A stretch of 56,699 nt of DNA from Paracoccus aerius (GTDB lineage: Bacteria; Pseudomonadota; Alphaproteobacteria; Rhodobacterales; Rhodobacteraceae): positions 1 to 56,699 of the forward strand of contig NZ_BNCL01000006.1 in assembly GCF_014656455.1 (NCBI RefSeq), given 5' to 3'. How positions within the stretch are numbered: position 1 is the first letter of the stretch; the number at the start of each line of letters is the position of its first letter. This document shows, in pieces, positions 35,351 through 43,419 of the stretch. The position numbers were made by a program, and so were the translations under genes. Under the pieces are notes generated by a model. The model was not told the DNA's origin and searched no databases. It saw nothing but the letters and a program-made list of their open reading frames with translations.

Positions 35351-36339
35351 GCGGCCTCGCCCAGAAGCGGCACGATCAGGCGACCGCGCACCTGGCCCGC
35401 CATCATCCGGGCGGCGGTCGGGATGACCTCGTCCAGGGTGATCTCGGTAGACAGGGTTTCCAGCAGCGAGGGATCGAGATCGCGCGCCAGTCGTTTCCAC
35501 GCCTCCAGCCGCCGCGGCCGCGGGCACATGACGCTGTCCACGCCGGCCAATGTGACGCCGCGCAGGATGAAGGGCGCGACCGAGGCCGGCAGCGACATGC
35601 TGGCCGCCAGTCCGCAGGCCGCCACCGTGCCCCCATAGCGCATGGAGGCGCAGACATTGGCCAGGACATGGCCGCCCGCGACATCCACCGCGCCGGCCCA
35701 ACGCTCGCGGCCCAGCGGCTTCCCGGCCTCGGCATATTCCGCGCGATCGACGATCTCGGCGGCGCCAAGGGCGATCAGGAAATCCCGCTCCTCGGGGCGG
35801 CCGGTCATGGCCGCGACGCGATAACCAAGCCGGGACAACAGCGCCACCGCCACGCTGCCGACCCCGCCTGCCGCCCCCGTCACAAGAACCTCGCCTTGGT
35901 CCGGCGCGACCCCGCCGCGCTCGAGCGCCATCACGCACAACATGGCAGTATAGCCGGCCGTGCCGATGGCGGCCGCCTGCCGCAGGGTGAATGACGGCTC
36001 CAGCGGCACCAGCCAGTCGCCGTTCAGCCGGGCACGCTCCGCAAGCCCGCCCCAGTGTTTTTCGCCCACGCCCCATCCGTTCAGGACGACCTTGTCCCCG
36101 GGGACATAGGCGGGATTGTCCGACGCCTCGACCACACCTGCAAGATCAATGCCCGGAACCATCGGAAAGCTGCGCACGACCGGGCCATTGCCCGTGATCG
36201 CCAGCGCATCCTTGTAGTTCAGCGTCGAGTAGGCGATGCGGATCGTCACATCGCCCTGCGGCAGCTGCGCGTTTTCCAGATCTGCCAGCCGCGCCTCGGT
36301 CTGCTCGCCCGGCTTCTCGATCAGGATTCCCTTGAACAT
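35347..36339 (-). CDS. acuI: Acrylyl-CoA reductase-like quinone oxidoreductase (AcuI/YhdH family)
   Basis: 330-residue zinc-free [25 protein letters not shown], then [33 protein letters not shown] and the NADPH site [23 protein letters not shown]. AcuI enzymes reduce acrylyl-CoA to propionyl-CoA in DMSP catabolism and detoxification. It lies 3 bp after the TetR gene, the arrangement of AcuR-AcuI, and is coupled to the dehydrogenase. Whether acrylyl-CoA is the true substrate here is inferred. Confidence 0.82.
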   Translation of the reverse strand: MFKGILIEKPGEQTEARLADLENAQLPQGDVTIRIAYSTLNYKDALAITGNGPVVRSFPMVPGIDLAGVVEASDNPAYVPGDKVVLNGWGVGEKHWGGLAERARLNGDWLVPLEPSFTLRQAAAIGTAGYTAMLCVMALERGGVAPDQGEVLVTGAAGGVGSVAVALLSRLGYRVAAMTGRPEERDFLIALGAAEIVDRAEYAEAGKPLGRERWAGAVDVAGGHVLANVCASMRYGGTVAACGLAASMSLPASVAPFILRGVTLAGVDSVMCPRPRRLEAWKRLARDLDPSLLETLSTEITLDEVIPTAARMMAGQVRGRLIVPLLGEAA

Positions 36340-36342
36340 GCC

Positions 36343-37008
36343 TCATTCTCCTCTTGTCGATGATGGGGTGACCGCCGTGACGAAATGCCGCGCGAAGCTG
36401 TCCAGCGATGCGGTGCCCCGATCCAGCCTTGCGCGCAGGACAGCGCCTTCCCAGCCGATCCAGAACACCCGTGCCAGTTCGGCGGGGTCCGCGTCCGGGG
36501 CCAATTGGCCAGCCTGCTGCGCATCCCGCAGGCAGGCGGCGACGCGATCTTCCCAACCCAAAAGCACCGCGCGCAGGGCATCGCGGAAGCTGGATGGAAG
36601 AGACTGGATATCTTGGCCCAGATTGCCAACCAAGCAGCCGCGCCGAAATCCGTGGCGCGTCATGCCCTCCTTCGCGTCGTCCACGAAGGCAAGAAGCCGC
36701 GACAGGGGCGGACCGCATTCGGCCTGCAGGTGGCGATCCAGCTTGCGGTCGAAGTAGCTGCCATAGGCGGCCAGCACGGCCAGCCCGAACGATTCCTTGC
36801 TGGGGAACAGGCTGTAGAATGAACCCTTGGGAATGCCCGCCTGTTTCAGAAGCTCGTCCAGACCTGCGGCGACATAGCCACGTTCGGACAGGATCTCGAC
36901 CCCGGTCCGGATCAGCCGCTTGCGCAAAGCATCGACCTCATTCTCGGAACGGCCCGGGCGCCCGCGTCGATTGTTTCTTTGCTGAACAGCGGGTATTTCC
37001 TGAAGCAT
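36343..37008 (-). CDS. TetR-family regulator, AcuR/NemR-like
   Basis: 221 residues. The N-terminal basic stretch NNRRGRPGRSE precedes the HTH LIRTGVEILSERGYVAAGLDELLKQAGIPKGSFYSLFPSKESFG. The ligand domain has RRGCLVGNLGQDIQSLP, with a Cys where NemR-like sensors of electrophiles have their reactive residue. It is first gene of an operon with AcuI and the 2-hydroxyacid dehydrogenase. A near-palindrome 10 bp upstream is the likely autoregulatory site. Likely inducers are acrylate-like electrophiles, by analogy. Confidence 0.88.
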   Translation of the reverse strand: MLQEIPAVQQRNNRRGRPGRSENEVDALRKRLIRTGVEILSERGYVAAGLDELLKQAGIPKGSFYSLFPSKESFGLAVLAAYGSYFDRKLDRHLQAECGPPLSRLLAFVDDAKEGMTRHGFRRGCLVGNLGQDIQSLPSSFRDALRAVLLGWEDRVAACLRDAQQAGQLAPDADPAELARVFWIGWEGAVLRARLDRGTASLDSFARHFVTAVTPSSTRGE

Positions 37009-37017
37009 AGCTATTTA

Positions 37018-37034
37018 TAGACCGTTCGTCTTTA
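37018..37034. promoter_or_regulatory. Probable TetR (AcuR/NemR-like) operator
   Basis: TAGACCGTTCGTCTTTA contains AGAC-N5-GTCT. It resembles the TAGACC-N4-GGTCTA boxes of NemR-type regulators and lies just before the TetR start codon. Confidence 0.55.
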
Positions 37035-37581
37035 AAATGCCAAGCCGTCAGATCTGGAATGCTCTTGTGCAGGTCGGGACACCCAATGCTGCAAACATCC
37101 GGGGGCCAGTCCGCTCATGACCTGAATGAATACATAATGCATGGATGCATATTAGGTTTAGCTAAGGAGAACTGACGTGTGGCAACGTCACTGACCTGCG
37201 AGCCTGGACTTTGGTCTTGGTTGAGCGGCAGGCGGGAGCGCATGATGAAGATCTCGTTCAGACGTGCCTACTTTCGCCTGGAACGTTGTTCTGCCCGGGT
37301 CTTCTTCTACTTACGCAGTAGGGCGTCCTACCGGGCTTCCGAAAGATGATTGTTGAGACAGGCATAAGGATCATTGAGGGCGGGACTAGTTGTGAATCCC
37401 GGGTTGCGGTCATCAATTGCAGGCCTGCTCCGTAACACCCGTCGCGATCCGAAGCGGCATTCGGAAGATTGGCAAAGACTGGTTCAGGAGAGTGCAGATG
37501 GATGGTGACAATGATGCAGGCGAGACACACCGCATGACAGGCTATGCCCGCCGCCATGCAGAATTCTTCGAAGAGGCTAAA
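37035..37581. other. 547-bp region without a recognised gene, next to transposon debris
   Basis: It contains ATGCATGGATGCAT (37137-37150), a local symmetric sequence, and AAGGAGAACTGAC before a GTG (near 37163-37180) that opens only a five-codon frame. The rest shows no homology I recognise. Its position beside a dead IS256 copy suggests a decayed region between two islands. Confidence 0.4.
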
Positions 37582-38251
37582 GGGAGTGTCCTGAACCTTG
37601 TATCTGGCCGGGCCTGCGCGGTTTCAGATACCCAAGCATCGAAACGCTTGCCGAATATCCTGGCGAACAAATTGCGAGCCGCAAGCCATTCCCGAACGTT
37701 TCTGCCGTCTCTCTCGAAGTTGCGGATTGCCAGGTAGATCAGCTTGTTGCCGGCTCGTCTGTTGGAGATGACCCTCGGGTCTTGATCGACTTGCGGATCA
37801 CCCGGTTCAGGCTCTCAAGGGTATTGGTCGTGCAGATGATCTTCAGATCGCCGGATCGAAGCCAAGGAACGGGATCACCTCGGCCCTTGCCTCGCGCCAA
37901 ACCTGGGCGATGAACCTATATTTTCCCTGCCGATTTTTCCTCAAAGGCATCGGGATAAGCCGCGACCCTGTCGGGGGCGGGGCGCTGTAAATCCTGCGCA
38001 GATCGGCGGCCACAGCCTTGCAGTCCTTCCAACGGCGGAAGTTCAGGCTATGGCGCACCAGATGCCTCTAGCCATGGGAATGCCACTGGTTCAAGTGAAC
38101 ATGGCGAGAGCTGGTTCCAACCATGGCGTCCGGAAAGGCGGCGGTGATCGCCTCAGGAAAGCCCTTCAGCCCGTCCACGAGGGCGATCAGGATGTCCTGC
38201 AGCCCCGGGTTCTTCAACTCGTTCATCACCGACAGCCAGAACCCCGCGCCC

Positions 38252-38300
38252 GTTGTCAGGCAAAACAGTCTACTGGACTGTCTTGTGACCCCTCCAACTC
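38252..38300. repeat. Palindromic mini-insert 1 in the dead transposase
   Basis: About 48 bp absent from the intact IS copy. Core CAGTCTACTGGACTG (38266-38280) forms a 6-bp stem with one G-T pair. It is clearly related to the insert at 38601-38648. Confidence 0.65.
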
Positions 38301-38600
38301 TCGGCAATCCACAGGCCGCGGGTTCGCGCAGGCCGTCGCGGGTCACGCCAAGGGCGATGCAAACGGCCTTGTCCTTGACCATGCGGCCGCCGGCATTCTG
38401 GATCATCACCCGCAGCGTATCAAAATCCTGACCGGATGCATCCGGTCCAGTGCCCGGCCTTGCCATTCCCGGACCTCGTCCAGAACCGCATCCGTGACGC
38501 GGCTGATCAGGTCGGGGGAGACCTTCAGGCCGTAGAGATCGAGCGGATGCGCCTCGATGTCGCGCACCGTCAGCCCGGCGGCATAGAGCCCGATGATCCC

Positions 38601-38648
38601 GTTCGTCGGGAAACAGTCCACCGGACTGCTTTCTGATCCTCCTCACTC
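38601..38648. repeat. Palindromic mini-insert 2 in the dead transposase
   Basis: About 48 bp absent from the intact copy. Core CAGTCCACCGGACTG (38614-38628) is a perfect 6-bp inverted repeat with a 3-base loop. Roughly three quarters of its bases match insert 1 in the same order, including the flanks. Confidence 0.65.
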
Positions 38649-38834
38649 CATGCCATCGATGCGGGTCTGGCCCTTCTTCACCAGCTCCGGCTTGAAGCTG
38701 CTGTCGCGGTCGCGGGGCACGGCCACCGGCAGTTCGTGGTGATGGCCCTTCAGAACCTCGGTCGACGAGCCGTCGCGCCGTTGTCGCGAGTGCCGGATGG
38801 CTGGGGACATTTCGGGGCTCCCATGCCGAAAGCC

Positions 38835-38851
38835 TTTACGTTCGCTTTACG
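38835..38851 (+). promoter_or_regulatory. Probable KdpE box upstream of kdp
   Basis: TTTACG-N5-TTTACG, a direct repeat with 11-bp period. The E. coli KdpE site has the same design (TTTATA-N5-TTTACA). A third TTTACG lies at 38878-38883. An ACGCC-TTCA-GGCGT hairpin with a T-run (38849-38866) overlaps the second half-site. Confidence 0.55.
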
Positions 38852-38915
38852 CCTTCAGGCGTTTTTCATATCGCCCCTTTACGCCGGCCGTTCCTAGCTT
38901 TGCCGCATCTCAAGA

Positions 38916-39014
38916 ATGGAGCATGTGGTGGTGTCCGACATTTTTTTCATCCTGGGCGGCTTGGCAGGTTTCCTGCTGGCCATCCTGGCCCTGCGTGGCG
39001 CCGAGCGGTTGTGA
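38916..39014 (+). CDS. KdpF-like small membrane protein, 32 aa
   Basis: Reads MEHVVVSDIFFILGGLAGFL and LAILALRGAERL: one membrane helix ending in a Arg-Gly-Ala-Glu-Arg-Leu tail. The GGLAG start of the helix and the -ER(L/F) end echo the KdpF gene eight bases downstream ([22 protein letters not shown]), so it may be a paralogue or a second accessory subunit. It is too short for ordinary gene calling. An internal GTG start is possible. Confidence 0.6.
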   Translation: MEHVVVSDIFFILGGLAGFLLAILALRGAERL

Positions 39015-39021
39015 GGGCGTC

Positions 39022-39111
39022 ATGAGCATCGAACTGTATCTCGGCGGGGGCCTTGCTGGTGTCCTGCTGGTCTACTTCCTGATAGCGCTTCTGGCGCCGG
39101 AGCGGTTCTAA
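39022..39111 (+). CDS. kdpF: KdpF, small subunit of the K+-transporting ATPase
   Basis: 29 residues, [20 protein letters not shown] then IALLAPERF: the canonical KdpF length and the LLAPERF ending. It stabilises the KdpABC complex in the inner membrane. GAGGG precedes the ATG by 5 nt. kdpA begins 1 bp after its stop. Confidence 0.9.
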   Translation: MSIELYLGGGLAGVLLVYFLIALLAPERF

Positions 39112-39112
39112 G

Positions 39113-40798
39113 ATGGCCGCCGATCTGACCTTCTATGCAGCCTTTCTGGCAGGGCTCACTCTCATGGGGGCAGTCCTTGGGTCCTGGATGGCCTGGGTGT
39201 TCACCGGACGGGCCAGCCTTCTTGCACCGGTCGAGCGTGCATTTTACCGCGCGGCAGGGATATCGCCTGCCGGGCAGCGGTGGACGGCCTACGCGACTGC
39301 CGTGCTGGTGTTCAACGCCGCGGGCTTCGTGGTCCTGTACCTTGTTCTACGCCTGCAGGGCGTCTTGCCGATCAACCCTCAGGACTTTGGCGGGGTGGAG
39401 GCAGGACAGGCGTTCAACACCGCCATCAGCTTCGTGACCAACACCAACTGGCAAGGCTATGGCGGAGAAACCACCCTCAGCCATTTCAGCCAGATGGCCG
39501 GCCTGACGGTGCAGAACTTCCTTTCAGCAGGGACAGGAATGGCTGTCGCCGTCGCAGTCGTACGCGGGCTTGCCGCGCGTTCAGCCGCGGACATCGGCAA
39601 TTTCTGGGTCGATCTGACTCGGACCATCCTCTACCTTCTGCTACCCGGATCGATCTTCATCTCGTTGCTGATGGTCTGGCAGGGCGTCCCGCAGACACTG
39701 GCCGCCGGGGTGACCGCGACGACGATCGAAGGCGGTCAGCAGTTCATCGCCCAGGGTCCGGTGGCGTCCCAGGTTGCGATCAAGATGCTGGGCACCAACG
39801 GCGGGGGCTTCTTCAACGTCAATGCAGCCCACCCCTACGAGAACCCGACGGCCTTGGCGAACCTGATCCAGGTCTATGCAATCCTGGTGATCCCGGTGGC
39901 CTTCCCCTTTTTCTTCGGGCGCATGGTCGGCGACCGCCGTCAAGGCTGGGCGATCTTCGCGGCGATGAGCGCGCTGTTCGTGGCGGTGTTGCTCTGGGCT
40001 TATGTCGCCGAGGCGGCGGGCAACCCGCTGCACGCGGGGCTGGTCGAACCCGGCGTCAGCATGGAGGGCAAGGAAACCCGCTTTGGTTTGGCCCAGACGG
40101 TGCTGTTTGCCGTGGCCACCACCGTTGCGTCCTGTGGGGCAGTGAATGCCATGCACGACAGCCTGATGGCGCTTGGCGGCATGATCCCGCTGTTCAACAT
40201 GCTGCTGGGCGAGATCATCTATGGCGGCGTGGGTGCCGGCTTTTACGGCATGGTGCTGTATGTCGTGCTGACAGTCTTCATCGCCGGTCTGATGGTGGGG
40301 CGGTCCCCCGAATGGCTGGGCAAGAAGATCGAGGCCCGAGAGATGAAGCTGGCCGCGCTGACGCTGCTGGTCATGCCGCTGGGTGTGCTGGTCCTGGCTT
40401 CGGCCTCGATCCTGACAGGCAACGCGACCGGGTCTGTCCAGGACCCTGGGCCGCACGGATTGACCGAACTGGTCTATGCTTACACCTCGGGTACTGCCAA
40501 CAACGGCTCGGCCTTCGCGGGCTTCGGCGCCAACACGACTTGGCACAACACCATGATCGGCGTCGCAATGATGCTGGGCCGCTGGGGATATATCATCCCG
40601 GTCCTGGCCATTGCCGGCGGGCTGGCAGCCAAGACCCGCGCGCCTGAGACCGCAGGAACCTTTCCGACGCATGGCGCAGCCTTCACTGTGCTTCTGGTGG
40701 TGACGATCCTGATCGTCGGCGCCCTGACCTTCCTTCCCGTCCTGGCCCTGGGACCGATTGCCGAGCATGTCTCGGTCGCGGTTGGCAGGACCTTCTGA
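39113..40798 (+). CDS. kdpA: Potassium-transporting ATPase subunit A
   Basis: 561-residue channel-like subunit with about ten membrane helices. The four selectivity-filter-like loops are recognisable: [55 protein letters not shown] and [19 protein letters not shown]. It binds K+ with high affinity and passes it to KdpB. It is full length and followed by kdpB after 8 bp. Confidence 0.97.
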   Translation: MAADLTFYAAFLAGLTLMGAVLGSWMAWVFTGRASLLAPVERAFYRAAGISPAGQRWTAYATAVLVFNAAGFVVLYLVLRLQGVLPINPQDFGGVEAGQAFNTAISFVTNTNWQGYGGETTLSHFSQMAGLTVQNFLSAGTGMAVAVAVVRGLAARSAADIGNFWVDLTRTILYLLLPGSIFISLLMVWQGVPQTLAAGVTATTIEGGQQFIAQGPVASQVAIKMLGTNGGGFFNVNAAHPYENPTALANLIQVYAILVIPVAFPFFFGRMVGDRRQGWAIFAAMSALFVAVLLWAYVAEAAGNPLHAGLVEPGVSMEGKETRFGLAQTVLFAVATTVASCGAVNAMHDSLMALGGMIPLFNMLLGEIIYGGVGAGFYGMVLYVVLTVFIAGLMVGRSPEWLGKKIEAREMKLAALTLLVMPLGVLVLASASILTGNATGSVQDPGPHGLTELVYAYTSGTANNGSAFAGFGANTTWHNTMIGVAMMLGRWGYIIPVLAIAGGLAAKTRAPETAGTFPTHGAAFTVLLVVTILIVGALTFLPVLALGPIAEHVSVAVGRTF

Positions 40799-40806
40799 GG
40801 ATCATC

Positions 40807-42846
40807 ATGTCGAAACACCAACGATCCGAAATCGGTCTGCTGGCACCCGAGATCGTCCGTCCGGCCGCCCGCGCGGCAGTTGCCAAGCTTGATCCGCGCA
40901 GCCTCGCCCGTAACCCGGTGATCTTCGCCACGGCCCTCGTGGCGGCGGTAACCTCTGTGCTGGTCCTTGTTCGATGGGGCACGCCGGGCAGCAGCCTGGC
41001 GCTGCAGATCGCACTTTGGCTTTGGGCAACAGTGCTGTTTGCGAACTTCGCCGAGGCGATGGCCGAGGGCAGAGGAAAGGCCAGGGCCGATGCCTTCCGC
41101 GCCAGCAAGACCGAAGCCAGGGCAAAGGCGCTGCTGGATCCGGCGCGTCGCGATCTGTTTGAAATGCAGGATGTTGACCTGCTTGAGGTGGGCGATCTGA
41201 TCCTGGTCGAGGCGGGCGACATCGTCCCCACCGACGGCGAGGTGATCGAGGGCGTGGCGTCCGTCGATGAAAGCGCCATCACGGGAGAATCCGCCGCGGT
41301 GATCCGAGAATCAGGCGGCGACAGGTCATCTTTGACGGGCGGCACAAGATTGGTCAGCGACTGGCTGGTCGTGCGGGTCACGACCAAGCCGGGCGAGACC
41401 TTCCTCGACAAGATGATCGCCTTGGTCGAAGGGGCCAAGCGGGCCAAGACCCCGAACGAGATCGCGCTCAATATCCTGCTGGCCGGGCTGTCTCTGGTCT
41501 TCCTGCTTGTCGTGGCGACTCTGCCGGTATTCGCCGGATGGTCGGGCACGGAAATCCCGATGGTTTATCTCGCGGCGCTTTTCGTGACGCTGATCCCGAC
41601 CACCATCGGCGGGCTTCTGTCGGCCATCGGGATCGCGGGCATGGACCGGCTGGTCAAGGCCAACGTGATTGCCAAATCCGGCCGCGCGGTGGAAGCGGCG
41701 GGCGATATCGACGTTCTCTTGCTGGACAAGACGGGCACGATCACCTTCGGCAATCGCATGGCCGACGAATTCGTGCCGGTGGCAGGGGTGACTGAACGCG
41801 AAGTGGCTGAAGCCGCCTGGCTGGCCTCGCTGGCCGACGACACGCCCGAGGGCAAGTCAACCGTCGCCCTGGCGGTGCAGCAGCACGGTTTCGTTGAGTC
41901 CGGTCAAAGGCAAGGCGCGGACTTCATGGCATTCACAGCTCAGACGCGGATGTCGGGCGTCGATCTTGACGATGGACGCTCGATCCGCAAGGGCGCGGCG
42001 GACGCGATGGCCCGCGCCTTTCCCCAGGGTGGCGCCGCCGCGGCCGAGCCTGTCGTCCGCCGCATCGCCATGGGCGGCGGCACGCCCCTGCTGGTGTCGC
42101 GAGACGGCCAGGTGTTAGGGGCCATCCACCTCAAGGATATCGTCAAGCCCGGGATCCGCGAACGTTTTGCCGAACTGCGGCGCATGGGCATCCGCACGGT
42201 GATGATCACCGGCGACAATCCCCTGACCGCAGCCGCCATCGCGGCCGAAGCCGGCGTCGACGACTTCCTGGCCGAAGCCACGCCCGAGCGGAAGCTGGAA
42301 TACATCCGTGCGGAGCAGGCCCAGGGCCGCCTGGTCGCCATGTGCGGCGACGGCTCGAACGACGCGCCCGCACTTGCCCAGGCTGATGTGGGCGTGGCGA
42401 TGAACTCGGGCACCCCCGCCGCCAAGGAGGCCGGGAACCTCGTCGACCTGGACAGCGACCCGACCAAGCTGATCGAGATCGTGATGGTCGGCAAGCAGAT
42501 GCTGATCAGCCGCGGCGCGCTGACGACCTTCAGCATCGCCAATGACGTGGCAAAGTACTTCGCGATCCTGCCAGCCCTGTTTGTTGCGGCCTATCCCCAG
42601 CTTGGCGTGCTGGACGTCATGGGACTGGGCACGCCACAATCAGCGATTTTGTCGGCCATCATCTTCAACGCCCTTGTGATCGTCGCGCTGATCCCGCTGG
42701 CGCTGAAGGGCGTGCGCTATCGTCCAGCATCGGCGGGCGAGCTTTTGTCGCGCAATCTTCTGGTCTACGGAGTGGGCGGTCTGGTCGCCCCGTTCGTCGG
42801 CATAAAGGCCATCGACATCCTCGTCGATCTGGCCCGTCTAGCATGA
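40807..42846 (+). CDS. kdpB: Potassium-transporting ATPase subunit B (P-type ATPase)
   Basis: 679 residues. Phosphorylation motif [12 protein letters not shown] with Asp307, the same number as in E. coli. Actuator TGES in [10 protein letters not shown], nucleotide-domain KGAAD, hinge [29 protein letters not shown] and [20 protein letters not shown] complete catalytic subunit that hydrolyses ATP for K+ import. Confidence 0.97.
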   Translation: MSKHQRSEIGLLAPEIVRPAARAAVAKLDPRSLARNPVIFATALVAAVTSVLVLVRWGTPGSSLALQIALWLWATVLFANFAEAMAEGRGKARADAFRASKTEARAKALLDPARRDLFEMQDVDLLEVGDLILVEAGDIVPTDGEVIEGVASVDESAITGESAAVIRESGGDRSSLTGGTRLVSDWLVVRVTTKPGETFLDKMIALVEGAKRAKTPNEIALNILLAGLSLVFLLVVATLPVFAGWSGTEIPMVYLAALFVTLIPTTIGGLLSAIGIAGMDRLVKANVIAKSGRAVEAAGDIDVLLLDKTGTITFGNRMADEFVPVAGVTEREVAEAAWLASLADDTPEGKSTVALAVQQHGFVESGQRQGADFMAFTAQTRMSGVDLDDGRSIRKGAADAMARAFPQGGAAAAEPVVRRIAMGGGTPLLVSRDGQVLGAIHLKDIVKPGIRERFAELRRMGIRTVMITGDNPLTAAAIAAEAGVDDFLAEATPERKLEYIRAEQAQGRLVAMCGDGSNDAPALAQADVGVAMNSGTPAAKEAGNLVDLDSDPTKLIEIVMVGKQMLISRGALTTFSIANDVAKYFAILPALFVAAYPQLGVLDVMGLGTPQSAILSAIIFNALVIVALIPLALKGVRYRPASAGELLSRNLLVYGVGGLVAPFVGIKAIDILVDLARLA

Positions 42847-42855
42847 GGTGACATC

Positions 42856-43410
42856 ATGATTTCCCAACTCCGTCCCGCCCTAGCGATGCTTGGTGCCTTC
42901 ACCCTTGTGCTGGGGATTGCCTATCCCCTGGCCATCACCGGCATCGCACAGGTCGCGATGCCCTGGCAGGCCAACGGTTCGCTGGTCGAACGGAATGGCG
43001 CGGTGGTCGGCTCCAGCCTGATCGGACAATCGTTCCAGCGGCCCGAATACCTTCATCCCCGCCCCTCGGCCACGGACCCGGCCTATGACGCAGGCGCCTC
43101 GGCCGGATCAAACCTCGGACCTTCCTCGGCTGTGCTGTTGGAACAGGTGCGGGGTCGTGCCCGTGCCTTGGGACCCGAGGCCGTGCCGTCCGGGATGGTG
43201 ACCAGTTCGGCCTCGGGGCTGGACCCGCATGTGACGCTGGACGCGGCGCTGCGCCAGGCCGACCGGATAGCAGCCGCGCGGGGCATTCCGGTCAGCGACG
43301 TCCACGCGGCGATCGCCGGGGCGACGAGCAGGCCGGCGATCGGGATCCCGGGTGCGCCGCTGGTCAACGTCCTTGCGGCAAATCTCGCGCTTGATGCCGC
43401 GAGGCGATAG
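42856..43410 (+). CDS. kdpC: Potassium-transporting ATPase subunit C
   Basis: 184 residues: one N-terminal membrane helix (MLGAFTLVLGIAYPLAITG), then the extracytoplasmic domain with GSSLIGQSFQRPEYLHPRPSA, the family signature, and SASGLDPHVTLDAALRQADRIAAARG. It assists the KdpA/B complex. The kdpD start is 9 bp beyond its stop. Confidence 0.96.
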   Translation: MISQLRPALAMLGAFTLVLGIAYPLAITGIAQVAMPWQANGSLVERNGAVVGSSLIGQSFQRPEYLHPRPSATDPAYDAGASAGSNLGPSSAVLLEQVRGRARALGPEAVPSGMVTSSASGLDPHVTLDAALRQADRIAAARGIPVSDVHAAIAGATSRPAIGIPGAPLVNVLAANLALDAARR

Positions 43411-43419
43411 AAGGCAGTG

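Larger units (their letters stand above)
37582..38780 (-). pseudogene. Degenerate IS256-family transposase (dead copy)
   Basis: It aligns base by base with the intact IS256 element at 52820-54148. The end GGGAGTGTCCTGAAC (37582 on) matches the intact terminal repeat, and pieces such as VMNELKNPGLQDILIALVDGLKGFPEAITAAFPDA and LYAAGLTVRDI persist. The frame is broken by several indels, stop codons and two palindromic inserts, and the region coding for about the first 80 residues and the other terminal repeat are gone. The DDE catalytic residues cannot all be in one frame, so it is inactive. Confidence 0.88.

Noticed and set aside
37135..37154. ATGCATGGATGCAT-containing symmetric sequence as a third LacI operator
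   Set aside because: It lacks the central ACGG spacing of the two identical sites (12-bp instead of 14-bp core) and no gene starts nearby.
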